The notes under the pieces were generated by a model. That model was not told where the DNA came from. It did no database searches and saw only the letters and a list, made by a program, of their open reading frames with translations. Below, in pieces: positions 1-10,875 of a stretch of DNA of 64,000 bases (its first letter is position 1; every line of letters begins with the position of its first letter). The position numbers were made by a program, and so were the translations under genes. This DNA comes from Mesorhabditis belari (lineage: Eukaryota; Nematoda; Chromadorea; Rhabditida; Rhabditidae), in NCBI GenBank assembly GCA_958450365.1, contig CAUEEP010000855.1, positions 94,004 through 158,003 of the forward strand. The letters run 5' to 3'.

Positions 1-436
1 TAATGGATCCTATTCCATTTTGAACTTGCAAGGCTTTTTGGACGAGGATGTTTGGCAAGTTCCTATGCGTTGTCCGTTTTAATGCAGCGTTTTTTCACAA
101 GTTATACACAGATGGTCCGTTAATGCAAAATCTTGCAAAATTAACGGCTTTTGGATCCATTATTTCTATATTTCAAACATAAAAGTTTTACATTTCTGAT
201 TCTTGGCTTGTCATGTCAAATGACAAGATGTCAAACTTGCTGTTGACGTTACTGATTTCAAATTACTTGTCAATGATTTCAAATTGAGGATCCCAAAACT
301 TGCAAACATTTCGAACAAAACCCAAATTCATCAGCAAACAACCCTTTTGAACACAAAATTCACAGCAGACCCCCAGAACACAATTTCATTTTACTGCCTT
401 CAAAACAGATTGAAATGGCTTTATCTATTTTTTTTC
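1..436. repeat. Dispersed repeat R1, fragment
   Basis: This stretch is non-coding and is a member of a family found several times in the window. Bases 1-200 are the reverse complement of about 50870-51065, and 200-430 match 50270-50480, 53440-53480 and 54530-54720. The shared parts include a GGATCCATTATTTCTATATT segment and a CTGATTCTTGGCTTGTCATG segment, which occur in inverted order elsewhere, as expected for a non-autonomous element with long terminal inverted repeats. It is interrupted by mariner sequence just after 430. Confidence 0.6.
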
Positions 437-438
437 TA

Positions 439-686
439 GACTATCACTTATTTCGATCTATGCAGCACTTCCTGACCGACAAACACTTCATGGATCACGA
501 CGAAGTCCAAATTTGGGTAGGCCAACACTTCGACTAGACTTCGACTCGCAGCCTCAGAATTTCTTCAGCAAAGGGGTCCGAGTTTTGAAAGAAAAATGGA
601 GAAAGACTATTGCCAACAACGGAGAATATCTTTTGGATTCAAGCGCATTTTTTTCTTTTTGTGGAGATAAATTTGTTTTTCATTAA
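439..686 (+). pseudogene. Mariner (DD34D) transposase C-terminal remnant
   Basis: Reading from 439, the translation begins DYHLFRSMQHFL, the usual mariner context of the third catalytic aspartate, and continues through a DEVQIWVGQHFD segment typical of the mariner C-terminus. At about 533 a short direct duplication of ACTTCGACT introduces a TAG and moves the frame. The following frame carries FFSKGVRVLKEKWRKTIANN and GEYLLD, the normal end of a mariner transposase. The N-terminal two thirds, with the DNA-binding domain and the first two aspartates, are absent. It is therefore a dead fragment. No terminal repeats are recognised at its edges. Confidence 0.8.
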
Positions 687-1066
687 AAGGGTATTTTCAT
701 CCCGGACAACCTAATAGTAAAAGTGAAAACAAAGTTTGGCCTTTTATTTGGCATTTTAACTTGACAAAATTTTAGTAATCTAATCAAAAAATGATCTAAA
801 AGAGGGAATAAGAAAGTGTATTTAAAGGGAAGAATTGTTTAGTTTCTTTTAGCTTTTTAGAAGATTGGTTTAGTGATGTTTTTAATCAAACATTTCACTT
901 TTGTGTAGAATTATTTGTAAACTTTAAATTTATTCAGCATCAACGGATTTTCTTAACAAAATGAGTGACGGAAATGACAATTTGGACAATGACAACGCCG
1001 CCAATAATGGCTCTTCTTAAGAGGTATTTTTTGTAAGTTCAAATATTTTTAAAAGCAAATTTTTCA
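687..1066. other. AT-rich stretch upstream of the SNF5-like gene
   Basis: Mostly AT-rich. The only coding-like item is a 19-codon ORF at 961-1020 (MSDGNDN...), rich in Asp and Asn, with an ACAAAATG start context and closing in TAA. It could be a 5' exon or a chance ORF. Confidence 0.3.
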
Positions 1067-1079
1067 GGAAATTTACTAG

Positions 1080-1262
1080 CATTTCAAAAAAATAACTCTA
1101 GACCAAAAATGGGCAGCCAGCACAAGCTTTTGCAGCACTGCTTGTTTGGCCTCGTGTGAAACGATGGCAAACGATAGTTGCCCGGGTTTTACCATTGCAA
1201 ATCCCGATATTTGTACAAATCATTGTAAGAGCATTTGTGGTGAAAGTGCTTCTGACGTTTGA
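1080..1262 (+). CDS. Possible cysteine-rich exon (unassigned)
   Basis: This open frame follows an in-frame TAG at 1077 and runs to TGA at 1260-1262. Its last 40 or so residues hold seven cysteines in a regular spacing, C-x3-C-x3-C-x7-C-x10-C-x3-C-x3-C, inside a Ser/Ala/Thr/Asn-rich sequence (for example CSTACLASC and CTNHCKSIC). No ATG opens the frame, so if real it is a 3' exon entered from an acceptor such as TTTTGCAG at about 1137. It does not match the six-cysteine peptides at 51-61 kb. The cysteine spacing is the only support. It may be a decayed secreted-peptide exon or chance. Confidence 0.25.
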   Translation, partial: HFKKITLDQKWAASTSFCSTACLASCETMANDSCPGFTIANPDICTNHCKSICGESASDV

Positions 1263-1906
1263 AAGAACTTACACGCTACAACTTTGACAGGAACTTTGAC
1301 AAGAATGTTGACAAGACAAATACTACTGTGAACACTTCAGCTTTCAGCTGTTTTTCTTGTTAAACTTTACGAGAATGAAACGTTTTTGTGTCTGATGTGC
1401 CACCAAATGATGCTAAAATACGGAAAGCCGGAAAAAGAAGGAAAGATTACCGTAATTTCAATATTTTTTCATAAAAGCAAATTCCAGGAGTGCCGTGTTA
1501 TGTATATGAGCTTAATTGAATCCTTTTTTGCTTCATTCTCCATAGCTATTTCATCAACTTGGTGTATACCTGACAAGGACTGTTTAAAAAATCTTAAACG
1601 CAAGAAAATCCCAGGTCAGCTTTGAGTTTGATTCAGAAAATGGACTAGGATAGTCATAATAAACCTGGGCCACAGATTACACCTAACATTATTCATGGAA
1701 CAAAGAAGAATCACCAAAATTGACTCTCTACTTGTCTTGTCTACTTTGCGCCCCTACCGTAGTCATAGCCGAATTGGCTAGTTGCCAGCGAATCTTTGTA
1801 TGCTATTGAACGCTTCCCAGAGCTGATAGCTGTTGTTTTTATCAGAATTTTTGCCAGTTTTTACTAGAACTATTTATCTTTTTATTATATTTTACATTTT
1901 TTTCAG
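1263..1906. other. No recognisable gene
   Basis: An open frame at 1386-1625 (79 codons) has no family resemblance and no supporting splice pattern. Otherwise this is unremarkable AT-rich DNA leading into the acceptor before the SNF5-like start. Confidence 0.4.
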
Positions 1907-2309
1907 AATGACTGATACTTATGGCCTGAAACCGCAATCTTTCGATTTGGAGGATGGTGGGGAGAGGTGAGGAATTGAATTTTGTACCGAAAACACCAAT
2001 ATGTAACATGTAAAACACCAAAATTGTCATTTTTATTCGCCCAAAGCCTAAAAAAGTGCCTGTTTTGTATGAAAATGGGACATTCATCTTTCACTGTTCA
2101 ATCTTCTCTTCGATTCCAGGTATTACATCGGCGCTGAAGTGGGGAATTACTTGAATTCCACCGTGGCACTCTTTACAAGAAATACCCGCTTTTATGGAAA
2201 CGAGTGGCGACAGTGGAGGAAAGGGAAAGGATTCGGAACATCAATGCATCACCTGCTTTTTTGAATACGAATATCATGTGAGTTGATTGGAAGTTGGGAA
2301 TGGGTTGCG

Positions 2310-2317
2310 GTTGTTGC

Positions 2318-2348
<31 letters not shown>

Positions 2349-2350
2349 GC
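2310..2350. repeat. (GTT)n microsatellite
   Basis: A near-perfect run of GTT/TTG triplets inside intron 2 of the SNF5-like gene. Confidence 0.9.
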
Positions 2351-3400
2351 TAACAGAGTTGTTTTTAGAGACAATTTCCAAGGCTAAAGCCAAAACTATC
2401 GAGTGTTTAACATTTTCACTGAAAAAAATGGTTTTTTAGCTTAGCTTTAGACTGGCTAATTATAGCTTTTGACTTTAGTACAACTCTGGACAAAAGCACA
2501 ATTTGGGAAACGGTAGAATAGTGAATCTGGTTTAAAATTTGATCTTTTAGAGGCTAATCGATTAAATCTTGTTTCTAATGATAGCGATAATCATTACAGA
2601 TTATTATTGCTAATGATGTTGCTTAAATCTAGTCCTTAATGATAGCTATAATGAAAAATTGTCTTGAAGGCTCCTCAAGCAAACGGAAGTTGACGAGATG
2701 CTATCGGGAAACGATGAGAAATATCGGGTAAGTGTTTTGAAATTTTCGAAAACTGATATCCAATATGAAAAGAAGCACTAGCAGCTATTTTAGAAGTACT
2801 AGCAGCTATTTTGAAAAGTAATACTAGCCACTAACGAGCTAGAAATTCCTAGCTATTGTCTATCAAACCGATTTCAAGCCTAAAACTGATTGCAAGCTGT
2901 TTCAGGCTGTTCAGGCTTGGACTTGAGTCTAAATCTATAGTCTAACGAATAGAATATAGCTTGATTGTGCTAATTGTAGCCAAAAGCCAGATTATGGTCA
3001 GATCATAGCCAAATTGATTGTCCATTGTACGAATTCAATAACTAGATCTCTTTTCAGGTACCCGGTGGTCAATCTACGCCAAGAACTGAAGGCGGATTCA
3101 CCCCGTTGAAGCCGAATCCACCAAAGGCTGTGCCAGCAAGTGGATGGATTGGACAACAGGTTGGTTTGAGCATTCTAATGTACTTTGTCTATAAAATTGA
3201 AAAATAAAGAATTCGAAATTCAAAAAACTATAATTCTAGGTGACGACTGGCTCTCATCATCTCGAATCTGTGCCCGCTTCTCATCCAAGTGCACACGGAA
3301 GGGGAAAATTCAAACAAAGGACTCAATCTATTCGACAGAAGATTTAGAACAGGTGAGAAGGGCTTTACATTCAATTTCTTGACCGCAAGACAGCAAGACC

Positions 3401-3468
3401 GTCATGGCCGACTGGCTAAGAGCTCGATCTCATAGTCGGAAGGTCGAGGGTTCAATCCCGTAGGCTGG
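3401..3468 (+). tRNA. tRNA-like sequence, probably a pseudo-tRNA
   Basis: An A-box-like segment (TGGCCGACTGGCTAAGAG) is followed about 30 bases later by a B-box-like GGGTTCAATCCC, the spacing of a pol III internal promoter. The anticodon arm can form only about four pairs around TCTCATAG, and the T stem and acceptor stem pair poorly. It lies in intron 5 of the SNF5-like pseudogene. It resembles the tRNA-like sequences at 43771, 47744 and 49465, sharing GAGGGTTCAATC. A degenerate tRNA or tRNA-derived element is more likely than a working tRNA. Confidence 0.4.
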
Positions 3469-3537
3469 ATTGTTTTTCTTCTTTTTCATGTAGATGTCTT
3501 TTTTTTCTCTACATTTAGGGTTTAAGGCTGGTGCTTG

Positions 3538-3586
3538 TTCGGTGTGCTAGAATGAGTACATTTACAACAGCAAAAGCTCATTTAGG
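3538..3586. repeat. Intronic direct repeat, copy 1
   Basis: About 45 bases beginning CGGTGTGCTAGAATGAGTAC and including ACAACAGCAAAAGCTC recur at 3948-3993. The two copies lie in consecutive introns of the SNF5-like gene, and the second runs into the acceptor of exon 7. Confidence 0.7.
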
Positions 3587-3947
3587 TTTTGTACTACATT
3601 ATTCCTAGGGAATAAATGTGTTTGTTTTTAAAATCTCCTTTCCAGGCCCGAAAACTGCTCGACAACGCTGATAAGCCGGAAGATTTGGTCCCAATTCGGC
3701 TGGATATGGAAATTGATGGAATCAAGCTGAGAGACACGTTTTGCTACAATCGAAATGAGCACCTCATTTGCTACAATCGAAATGAGCACCGCGCCGGATA
3801 TTGTGAGTTTTAAGTGATTGATTAAATTGGATGGATTCAAGCTCCAATTCCTTCTTAAAAAGCTGGCAAATCGTATCTAGCAGGCTTAATTCCTCATTTC
3901 ACTTAAGACATTTAATAAATCCAAAATCGCTTATAAATCCGAAAGTT

Positions 3948-3993
3948 CGGTGTGCTAGAATGAGTGCGCTTACAACAGCAAAAGCTCTTTCAG
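3948..3993. repeat. Intronic direct repeat, copy 2
   Basis: Near-identical to 3538-3586. This copy ends in CTCTTTCAG, which serves as the splice acceptor of SNF5-like exon 7. Confidence 0.7.
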
Positions 3994-4711
3994 GTAGCTG
4001 AACAAATGTGCGAAGATCTTGACTTGCCCCAATCCTCCTTTCAACCGGCCATTGCTGCTGCCATCTTTCAGCAAATTGAAACATCTGAAGAGGTGGGTTT
4101 TCAGGGATTTTTAAATTCAAAAATCTTTAAACAAATCAATGGATTCTTCTCGTTTTTAAAACTTTTCACATTTTCCTTATTCAGCCAGTACCAATCGACT
4201 CCCAAACAGCTGATCAATGCGCCGTCCTTAAGCTCAACATCAACGTTGGAAATCAGAATTTGGTCGATCAATTTGAGTGTGTTTTTTTTCCTAAAGCTTA
4301 GCTTGATTGAATTATCAAAATTATCAATTCCAGATGGGACATGAGCGAACAGAGCAACAATCCCGAGGATTTCGCGCGGGTTCTCTGCGCCGAATTGGGG
4401 CTTGGAGGCGAATTCCGGGCGACCATCTCTTATTCGATTCGGTTAGTTTGAAGAAAAGATCAAGAAGAGGTCAAGAAAAGATCAATAAACGGATATTTTG
4501 CTAAAGAAATGAGAATACAAAGATCTAAGAACAGAGAAATATCTAGAAATATCAGGTTTGCAACAAAATATTGGCCCTTTTCAGTAAAAACAAAAAAATT
4601 TATTAACAAGATGAACAAATATCAACATCAATCCAAAAGGTATTCTCCGTCATTCTTTATTACTTCTTTCCACTTTTGACGGAGCAACTGGATTCCTCAA
4701 TCTCAGCAACT

Positions 4712-5254
4712 GGATTCCGATTCAAATCTTTCAATTGCTCCTCAAATTGGGCACAAACTTTTATGCGACTTTTACCGCATGGATTGTCATCATTTACATA
4801 AAAGAGGTGAGATTTCATAAAAGAAATGATAAAGATTAAATTTTCTGATTTTATTATCGTCAACCGGTTCTCTAGAAGTTCTTTTCTTTATGTTATTGTG
4901 ATCAACAAAAAACTGGGATGAGTAAGACGTCGAAACAAGCAACAACTCTTATCATTTCCAACTCTTATCATTGATGCTTTTAAATAAAAACCCATTTATG
5001 ATTGGTGATTGTGAGCAATTGTACAATACGAATACGTAAAATTCGGAACAATTTGATAGAAATGAATCTGGAAAATGAAACTGGAGGATCTCGGCTATGT
5101 AACTTAGAAAGAAGACCAGAATAGCACGATTTATGAGAACAAAGCCGAGGAAAACCAGGCTTGAGCTTTATCTAAAACAAAGTTATAAAATAGTCTAGTT
5201 AAGATAAAAAACTGCAACTCAAAAAACCCGTTTGTCAGTGTTCAACCTTCAGCT
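4712..5254 (+). repeat. Segmental duplication, copy 1 (partner 59332-59869)
   Basis: From GGATTCCGATTCAAATCTTT to CAACCTTCAGCT this block matches 59332-59869 in direct orientation with few substitutions and one 5-base gap. It starts about 270 bases after the last recognisable SNF5-like exon, so it probably replaced the missing 3' end. No coding function is seen in either copy. Confidence 0.85.
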
Positions 5255-5739
5255 GATTACACCCCACCTCTTTCTCGAGAATTTCTCTCCTCCTCATTCT
5301 TGATTTTCTTTCCTCCCGTCAGTCTTTATTGGTTTCATTTTGTAAATTTTGAACAACGACGCAGCTATTCTTCAAGACCCGCTTACACGCTCGCATAGCT
5401 GTTTTATTTTCTAAATGTTTTTTAAAGATACATTCCATACATCTTTCAGTTCAAATTCCTGTGCTTAGCCCGCCTTTTTCCTTTTCAAACGCCCGCCACT
5501 CGCGCCGCGCTTGCGTTATTAATCAAATGCATCTTGGGGCGTCGCGTACTCTTTTCTCAAACGGTCTTGCCTCTTTCTGACAGAAAATTTCCGCCTTTTT
5601 TGACATTTTAGAAATCTTTCTGGTTTTTCTCTAAATTTAGTCCTCTTTAAATCTGTTTCCTTATACTTATTTCCAACCCAATAGATAGGTTGAATTTACC
5701 GGCCTTTTCCTTGTATATTTCAAATGGTTATTAGAGTAT
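5255..5739. other. Pyrimidine-rich non-coding stretch
   Basis: CT-rich DNA with a short GC-rich patch (about 5488-5545, CGCCCGCCACTCGCGCCGCG). It could be a 5' regulatory region, but no gene start is recognised next to it. Confidence 0.3.
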
Positions 5740-6420
5740 TTACGGTATATATTATCTAATTCAAGACATGCGGAAGCAAATTTGGGTAACTTTTGAAACG
5801 AGTAGAATGTCAGTTTTTCTGACAATTCTTCAACTATAACAAAAAGAGTTGATTATATCTAGCTGAGAGTTTGGCTATTGATCTAACTTGTTATGCTTTC
5901 TTTTTTTATTGACACTAAAATAGGTCTTTGTCGAAGGAAATGCGCAAATCGCTTCATTCATCATTTTTGGTTATTCAGCTTCTGAGAAAAGCTCTAACTC
6001 GACACCCAAAATCTGATTAACACATATGGTCTTCTTGTTAATGCAAATTCTTTCAAAATTAACGGCTTTTGGATCCATTATTTCTATATTTCAAACAAAA
6101 AAATTTTATTTTTTTGCGACACTTTTGATTCTTGGCGTTACGATGACAAATGTTTCAACAAGAATCAAAAATTTATGATGGAAATTGATAGGGTTTACTT
6201 TCAATGTATACTTAGTCGGCCCGGAATTTTGTGGTCAAATGGGTTTTTTTGGTGATAAATTGATGTTTTGTTTGCAAAGCTTGGAAGTTTTGACATCGTC
6301 AATTTGCAACGCTGACAAGTAAAGTCAAAGTCAAGTTAACATCGTCATGCAAAGAATTAGCGTCAAAATCAAAAACCATCGCATCAAAAAAAGAAAACTT
6401 TTATGTTTTAAATACTAGGC
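5740..6420 (+). repeat. Dispersed repeat R1, fuller copy
   Basis: It begins GTATATATTATCTAATTCAAG and closely matches 49787-50230, 52951-53400 and 54022-54480 up to about 6230. The left inverted-repeat motif (GGATCCATTATTTCTATATT, then a T-rich run, then TTGATTCTTGG) is at 6065-6140 and a diverged right counterpart lies at 6355-6415. Here the TATATA site is uninterrupted, whereas copies at 52955 and 54024 carry a transposon end at that site. Confidence 0.7.
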
Positions 6421-6641
6421 ACTGTACTCAAAGCGAGGCTGATCTTCGCCGACTTTACAAAAGGACCGGGAGATTACGGTAGTTTTTCCTGAATTTAAAA
6501 AATGTAAGAAAATATATATTTGGTTATTCAGCTTCTGAGAAAAACGTCACCATGGTTTTACAATTCGCAGCAATTCAACTCGGTATTGAATACACCAATT
6601 GGTGTGTTGATTCTAAGATTTTTTGCATTATTTTATTTTAG

Positions 6642-8130
6642 TAACTTCATTTGATGTCGCTTGTTGCGGTTGCAGTACCCAAATGGTACGTGGACACGGA
6701 TTTCAGCTGAGCAACTGCCATCATATGTAGGTGAAACTTAATAATTTGAAATTTCTTTCATTTAGTTATTGTAACAATTGCATCTCGCTTACGATTGCCA
6801 AACACGGAAGATATTGCACTCTCTGTTTTGCCACCAACATGACTTACATGCGGCAGCTTCCCACTCCGGGTGAAATAATCATGCATACGGATGTAAATGT
6901 CTTCTAGGTGGTACAGAAGATTTGACTTCGTATCTTTCTTCGCGGTTTCCGTTGAATGATGGATTGATGAGCAAGACATCTTATGTTTGTCTTGAAACTA
7001 CTTCGGCCAATCATGCTCGATTCTCGCAGCGCTTTGATTCTTTGAATAAGAAAATCTGAAATTATCACCTTGCTTTGCTTTCAAAAAACTTTTTTAGCAT
7101 GAGCCAATTCGTGCTCCGGTATTCTCGCCATCAAAACCTGCTCAAAAATTGCGTGTTTGTGCTGGATGTCATCAAGGTTTATCGGTTAAAATGTTCATAA
7201 ATGTTTTTCTTAGGAGCTGCTCAGTATTGCGACAATTGTCAAGAATCGCTCTGTGACGACTGTGTTTCTGCGCATCAAAGGGTCCGCTTCACTCGAGATC
7301 ATCCTATTGTCCGTTTGCCCGAGCGTGGCGAGTGCATTGAGAAGGTTTTGATTTTAGAGCATAAAATTTTGTCGCGTCTATTTTATTTAGACAGCTGAGT
7401 CACAATTTCTTGCGGTCAAGCTTATTCAACCTGATGGTTCTCCACTCGATCTTGCAATCACGTCAGTTTTCTTGAACCTATTAAGATTCAGATTGCTTTA
7501 GCGAACGATCGGTGGCTGGCCTCTTACTTAGCTTTGTCCCCAAATTGGAGGGGGTTCATAATCTTTATATTCCACTTCAAGGATCCAACACCAAGTGAAA
7601 GCTAGGTGCAATTTTTTACTCAGAAAGTTTAGGTGAGCTCCCATTCAATTAGAAGTGCTTCGTGGAAGAAACTACAAAGAAATTGCGGACCGGGGAGAAC
7701 TGTTTCATTTTGGCAAAAAGGTAGTCATAAGAATGTAATCAAAGCTTAAAATGACAAGGAGAAAAAGTATTGCTTGTTTCAGGCAGCGAAGATGGAGAGC
7801 TTTTTCGCCCATGGGGTATTTGTTGTGATCAAAAGGGCCGCATCATTGTCGCTGACCGAAGCAATAATCGCATTCAAGTATAGAGTATTAACGCAAACAC
7901 CAACGCAATTAACGCAAACCAAACGGCATTTAAGAAGAAAATCTCCATGTGATGAAAAAATCTTAACATTCTTGAGCTGCGGAAGGTGAAAGAATCAAAA
8001 CCTGAACGCACTGATGCCGAGAGTCCGACACAGCTATCTCATTGAGATTGTTTGTAGCGACTCCCCATGGGTAGTAAAACATTTGCAAACCGCCAAACTG
8101 GAAGACACAATTTCCATTGTTCTCAAAGAC
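6642..8130 (+). pseudogene. LIN-41/TRIM71-like TRIM-NHL gene, broken by inversion
   Basis: LIN-41 is an RNA-binding TRIM-NHL regulator of developmental timing. Plus-strand exons read: 6642-6726 and 6766-6869, a RING finger (CCGC...CHHIYCNNC...CTLC); 6908-7059; 7098-7176 and 7214-7344, a B-box (CAGCHQ...[20 protein letters not shown]); 7391-7461 and 7502-about 7593, filamin-like (GLLLSFVPKLEGVHNLYIPL); 7653-7720 (RGRNYKEIADRGELFHFGKK); 7783-7877, the first NHL repeat ([20 protein letters not shown]). The next NHL exon is on the opposite strand, from 8130 down to about 7990, reading VFENNGNCVFQFG and PWGVATNNLNEIAVSDSR. Also, exon 6908-7059 runs into TGA with no GT donor, and the A-run at about 7715 is one base short for the frame. 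The remaining NHL repeats are absent. The gene cannot make a full protein. Confidence 0.85.
7990..8130 (-). pseudogene. Inverted NHL-repeat exon of the LIN-41-like gene
   Basis: On the minus strand an acceptor TTAATTCAG precedes an exon starting VFENNGN. The plus-strand exon ends ...SNNRIQ at 7877 before a GT donor, so the two would splice in phase if both lay on one strand. PWGVATNNLNEIAVSDSRHQ is a standard NHL repeat of this family. The segment has been flipped in place. Confidence 0.8.
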
Positions 8131-8271
8131 CTGAATTAAGAAAATAAATGAACTTCAAGTCAACCGGACAACCTAATAATTTTATTTTGTTCTGGGTCTG
8201 TTTAAAACTTTAAAAATCTGATAGCCTGGGTCATGATTGTTTTTATTCTTGAAAACTCCTTTGACTGGAAA

Positions 8272-8328
8272 CTATCACAGTCAAACTGCTCGTTTACATC
8301 CGATCAGCTCGATCGGAGGATTGTATCC
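8272..8328 (+). repeat. Short repeat shared with 49554-49612
   Basis: From CTATCACAGTCAAACTGCTC to CGGAGGATTGTATC. The second copy is inverted and sits just 3' of the lone cysteine-peptide exon at 49658-49738, so this may be a relic of the same gene family's 3' flank. The following bases hold three TGATCAGTCCGATC copies (8374-8430). Confidence 0.75.
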
Positions 8329-8430
8329 TCCGATATTCTCCTTGTATTTTGATAATAAAAATTATTTTTTTTGATCAGTCCGATCTTTTGATCAGTCCGA
8401 TCGATTTTTGATCAGTCCGATCTGAACCTT

Positions 8431-10061
8431 TTAATTTCTCGTTAAGGTTACCAAGAGCGGGGTTGGTGAATGTAAACTAACGGTTTTCTTAGATAAATGC
8501 CAATGTGAAGTAAATGTGAAGACACTATACCCACCAAAGCAGATGCGGAGCTCCAAAACACTTGAAATCGCGAAAGCGTATCCCCACTGATCTCAAGGAG
8601 TCCCGGTTAAGTTGGGTCTGATTGAAAGTTGACGGCACGTTCTCCCTTGATTTTTACAAAGGCATTGGCGAGCGCTAAAATTAATTTTGTTGAAAGATGT
8701 TTTGAATTTCGGGAATGAAAGTGCCAGGATGCTTGATTATTTGTGTTGAACTTGAATACTTGAAAGTGTTCTACGTAGACCAGCCTAGGCTAATGTTCCT
8801 TCCAAAAAGAAACTTTCGGACTAGCTCTTGGTCTAGCTTCTAGTCTTACTTGGCCTGACTTGATTTTGCTATAAATCTAGCTTTATTGCAGGTTTGAGCC
8901 ACAGAAAAGTTCTTCGACCTGACTCTTGGCTTAGCCTGGCTTACCGGTCCTAAATTGCTGGACTAGGCTAGAAAGTGGTTATTGGCTAGCTTTGCACCAG
9001 GATAGATGCGAGGCGGTCCTTATAGTTATTTAATCCCATAAACTACCTGTCATGATCAACCAAACGACGAGCACCTCGAGAACTTTCCGAATTTTCGAGA
9101 CGTTCATCAATACCGAAAATTAAGTTCAAATGTAAAAGAATGCCTGACATCTTGAAATAAACTTGGAAGTTCAAAGATGTGTGATGACAGACTTGGATTT
9201 GATTGAAATTTCAAAAGTCTTGGAAACGAAAACTTTTGACTTTGCTGAATGCTGAATGACAGAGAGCATATTACCTCTTAAATAGTAAATGAATAGCACC
9301 AAAAGTTATTGTATCAATTCAAAAAAGTGTGTTTTGCTAGATTGCATCCTCAAAAGAAGTTGTATCCTATCATTCCTATTTCTCGCCCCACCCATCCCTA
9401 AACAGCCAAAGAAAAAATCCCTCCAAATTTGCATAATGGTCCGAGGATTGGAAGCTTTTCATTACCGCCGCTTGGTCATTGATAGAATGCTTGAAAATGC
9501 AATCACTTAGAGACATCTCTGTTACGTAATGCTCCTTTTAAGTGGAAAATAGGGCCTGAATCCAGACTTTGGAATTCTCCACCGAATCAATTTATGCTTA
9601 TCCTGTGCGAATTTTGAGGTTGCCTTAGACTGATTTGTCGGATATGTTTATTTAATCAGTGCTCTATTTATCATGTTTCTATGTTCTTTGCAGTCCTGTG
9701 AGTTTCAGTCTTAGTTTTTTACACTTTTATTTGTATTGGATTAAAGCTTGATTATTATTATATGAAACCTTTTTAGTCCGTCCGTCATTACCTAAAATCG
9801 AGTTTTAATGCAAATAAAAAATAACAAACTGAATCTTGAAACAAACTCGCAGGTTTATGGTTCAAAAGTAAAAATATCTTGGATCTTGAAAGATTTGGAA
9901 AGCCTTGGCTTTGCTGAATGACCAAATCCATCAAATGTTACCGCTTAACACCAAATGTTATTGTATTCATCAAAAAATGTGTTTTGCTTGTAAATATTGT
10001 TTCCTCGAAAGAAATGGGCACACGTGATAAAGTAAAAAAGACAGTTTGTAGTTATTCTAGG
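8431..10061. other. No recognisable gene
   Basis: AT-rich DNA. Open frames here (for example 9289-9510) are short and show no family resemblance or consistent splice sites. A stretch at about 8760-9000 is rich in CTAG-containing words (TAGCTTCTAGTC, GGACTAGGCTAG). Confidence 0.35.
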
Positions 10062-10440
10062 AAGAAATTGCTTCTATGAAGCTAAAAAGCTTCCTGCTTA
10101 TTAGTAACACATCTTAGTGGCGCAATTTGTTGCATTCTATAAGAAGTTGGCCCTCTTAGATAATTGGAGAAAAAAGAAACCCTTAGATCACAAAATTTTT
10201 CAACCATTAATGCTCAAGTTTCCTTCAAAATGCAGTGGAAGTCACTAAACTAGAAACTACAATGTCTTCGGTGACCCTTTGCATAGTCTTCCGGGTGGTC
10301 GTTTTGCACTGTTTTTTTTCAAGTATGAATTGAAAGAAAGCCTTATCAATTTCTTCAATGAAGTTTTTGCATGGCACCAGGGTTCATTTGCACAAAAAAT
10401 GAAGAAAGTCTTGGCGTTCTGATTTGACAGATATTATAGT
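10062..10440. repeat. Dispersed repeat R2/R3 remnants
   Basis: 10062-10275 is the reverse complement of about 56558-56760. 10292-10440 is the reverse complement of about 58100-58255 and resembles 50505-50640 and 62015-62110. Neither part is coding. They mark recombined copies of repeats concentrated at 50-63 kb. Confidence 0.7.
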
Positions 10441-10732
10441 TTAAAACAAGCTGTGCTTCGACAATTTCCATTAAATTATTGGATTATTTAATTCGTTCGA
10501 AAAGTGTGGAAGTTTTGGCACTTTGAGACCGGCTTCCTTTTGAAACGATTGACAATTTACGTGAACGTCAAGTCAAATTTAATCTCTTTCGAGTTCGAGA
10601 AACTTAGTGTGTGATAGGTCGAAATGACACTGAGTTTGAATAACTTTAGCAAAAGACACTAGTTTATGGTTATGAGTTTATGAGTTCACCGTCTCGAAAG
10701 TGTATTAGGTACAGTTCATTTGTATACAGTAT

Positions 10733-10875
10733 GTCCATTTAAAAGGTCTATAACTCAAGATCTAAGAATTCAATCCACTTCTGCTTACTGTCATTGGAAT
10801 CTATGTTAAATTTCAGTAAAGAAATATATAATTTGTTTTATAGACTTACCAATAAAATTATGGAGAAAATTACGA
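10733..10875 (+). repeat. Satellite backbone, left end (+)
   Basis: First appearance of the backbone that dominates the next 32 kb: CTATAACTCAAGATCTAAG, then TAATTTGTTTTATAGACTTA, CCAATAAAATTATGGAGAAA and ATTA. The backbone then stops and a palindromic core begins. Confidence 0.85.

Larger units (their letters stand above)
1907..4441 (+). pseudogene. SNF5/SMARCB1-like gene, frameshifted and 3'-truncated
   Basis: SNF5 is a core subunit of SWI/SNF chromatin-remodelling complexes. Exons read: 1907-1966 (ATG 1908), 2120-2277, 2670-2727, 3058-3159, 3240-3352, 3646-3802, 3994-4092, 4185-4276, 4334-4441. Landmarks in order are [47 protein letters not shown], then both SNF5 repeats: [12 protein letters not shown]...CEDLDL and LKLNINVGNQNLVDQFEWDM...[11 protein letters not shown]. 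Breaks seen: one base missing at about 2154 after GNYL; a one-base shift in exon 5 near 3315 (113 nt where the flanking phases need a multiple of 3); a 16-base insertion in exon 6 that copies neighbouring sequence; and no C-terminal exon after SYSIR. Single-base shifts could be assembly errors, but the insertion and the missing end point to a decayed duplicate. Splice sites are mostly good GT/TTTCAG. C. elegans snfc-5 is the likely counterpart. Confidence 0.85.
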
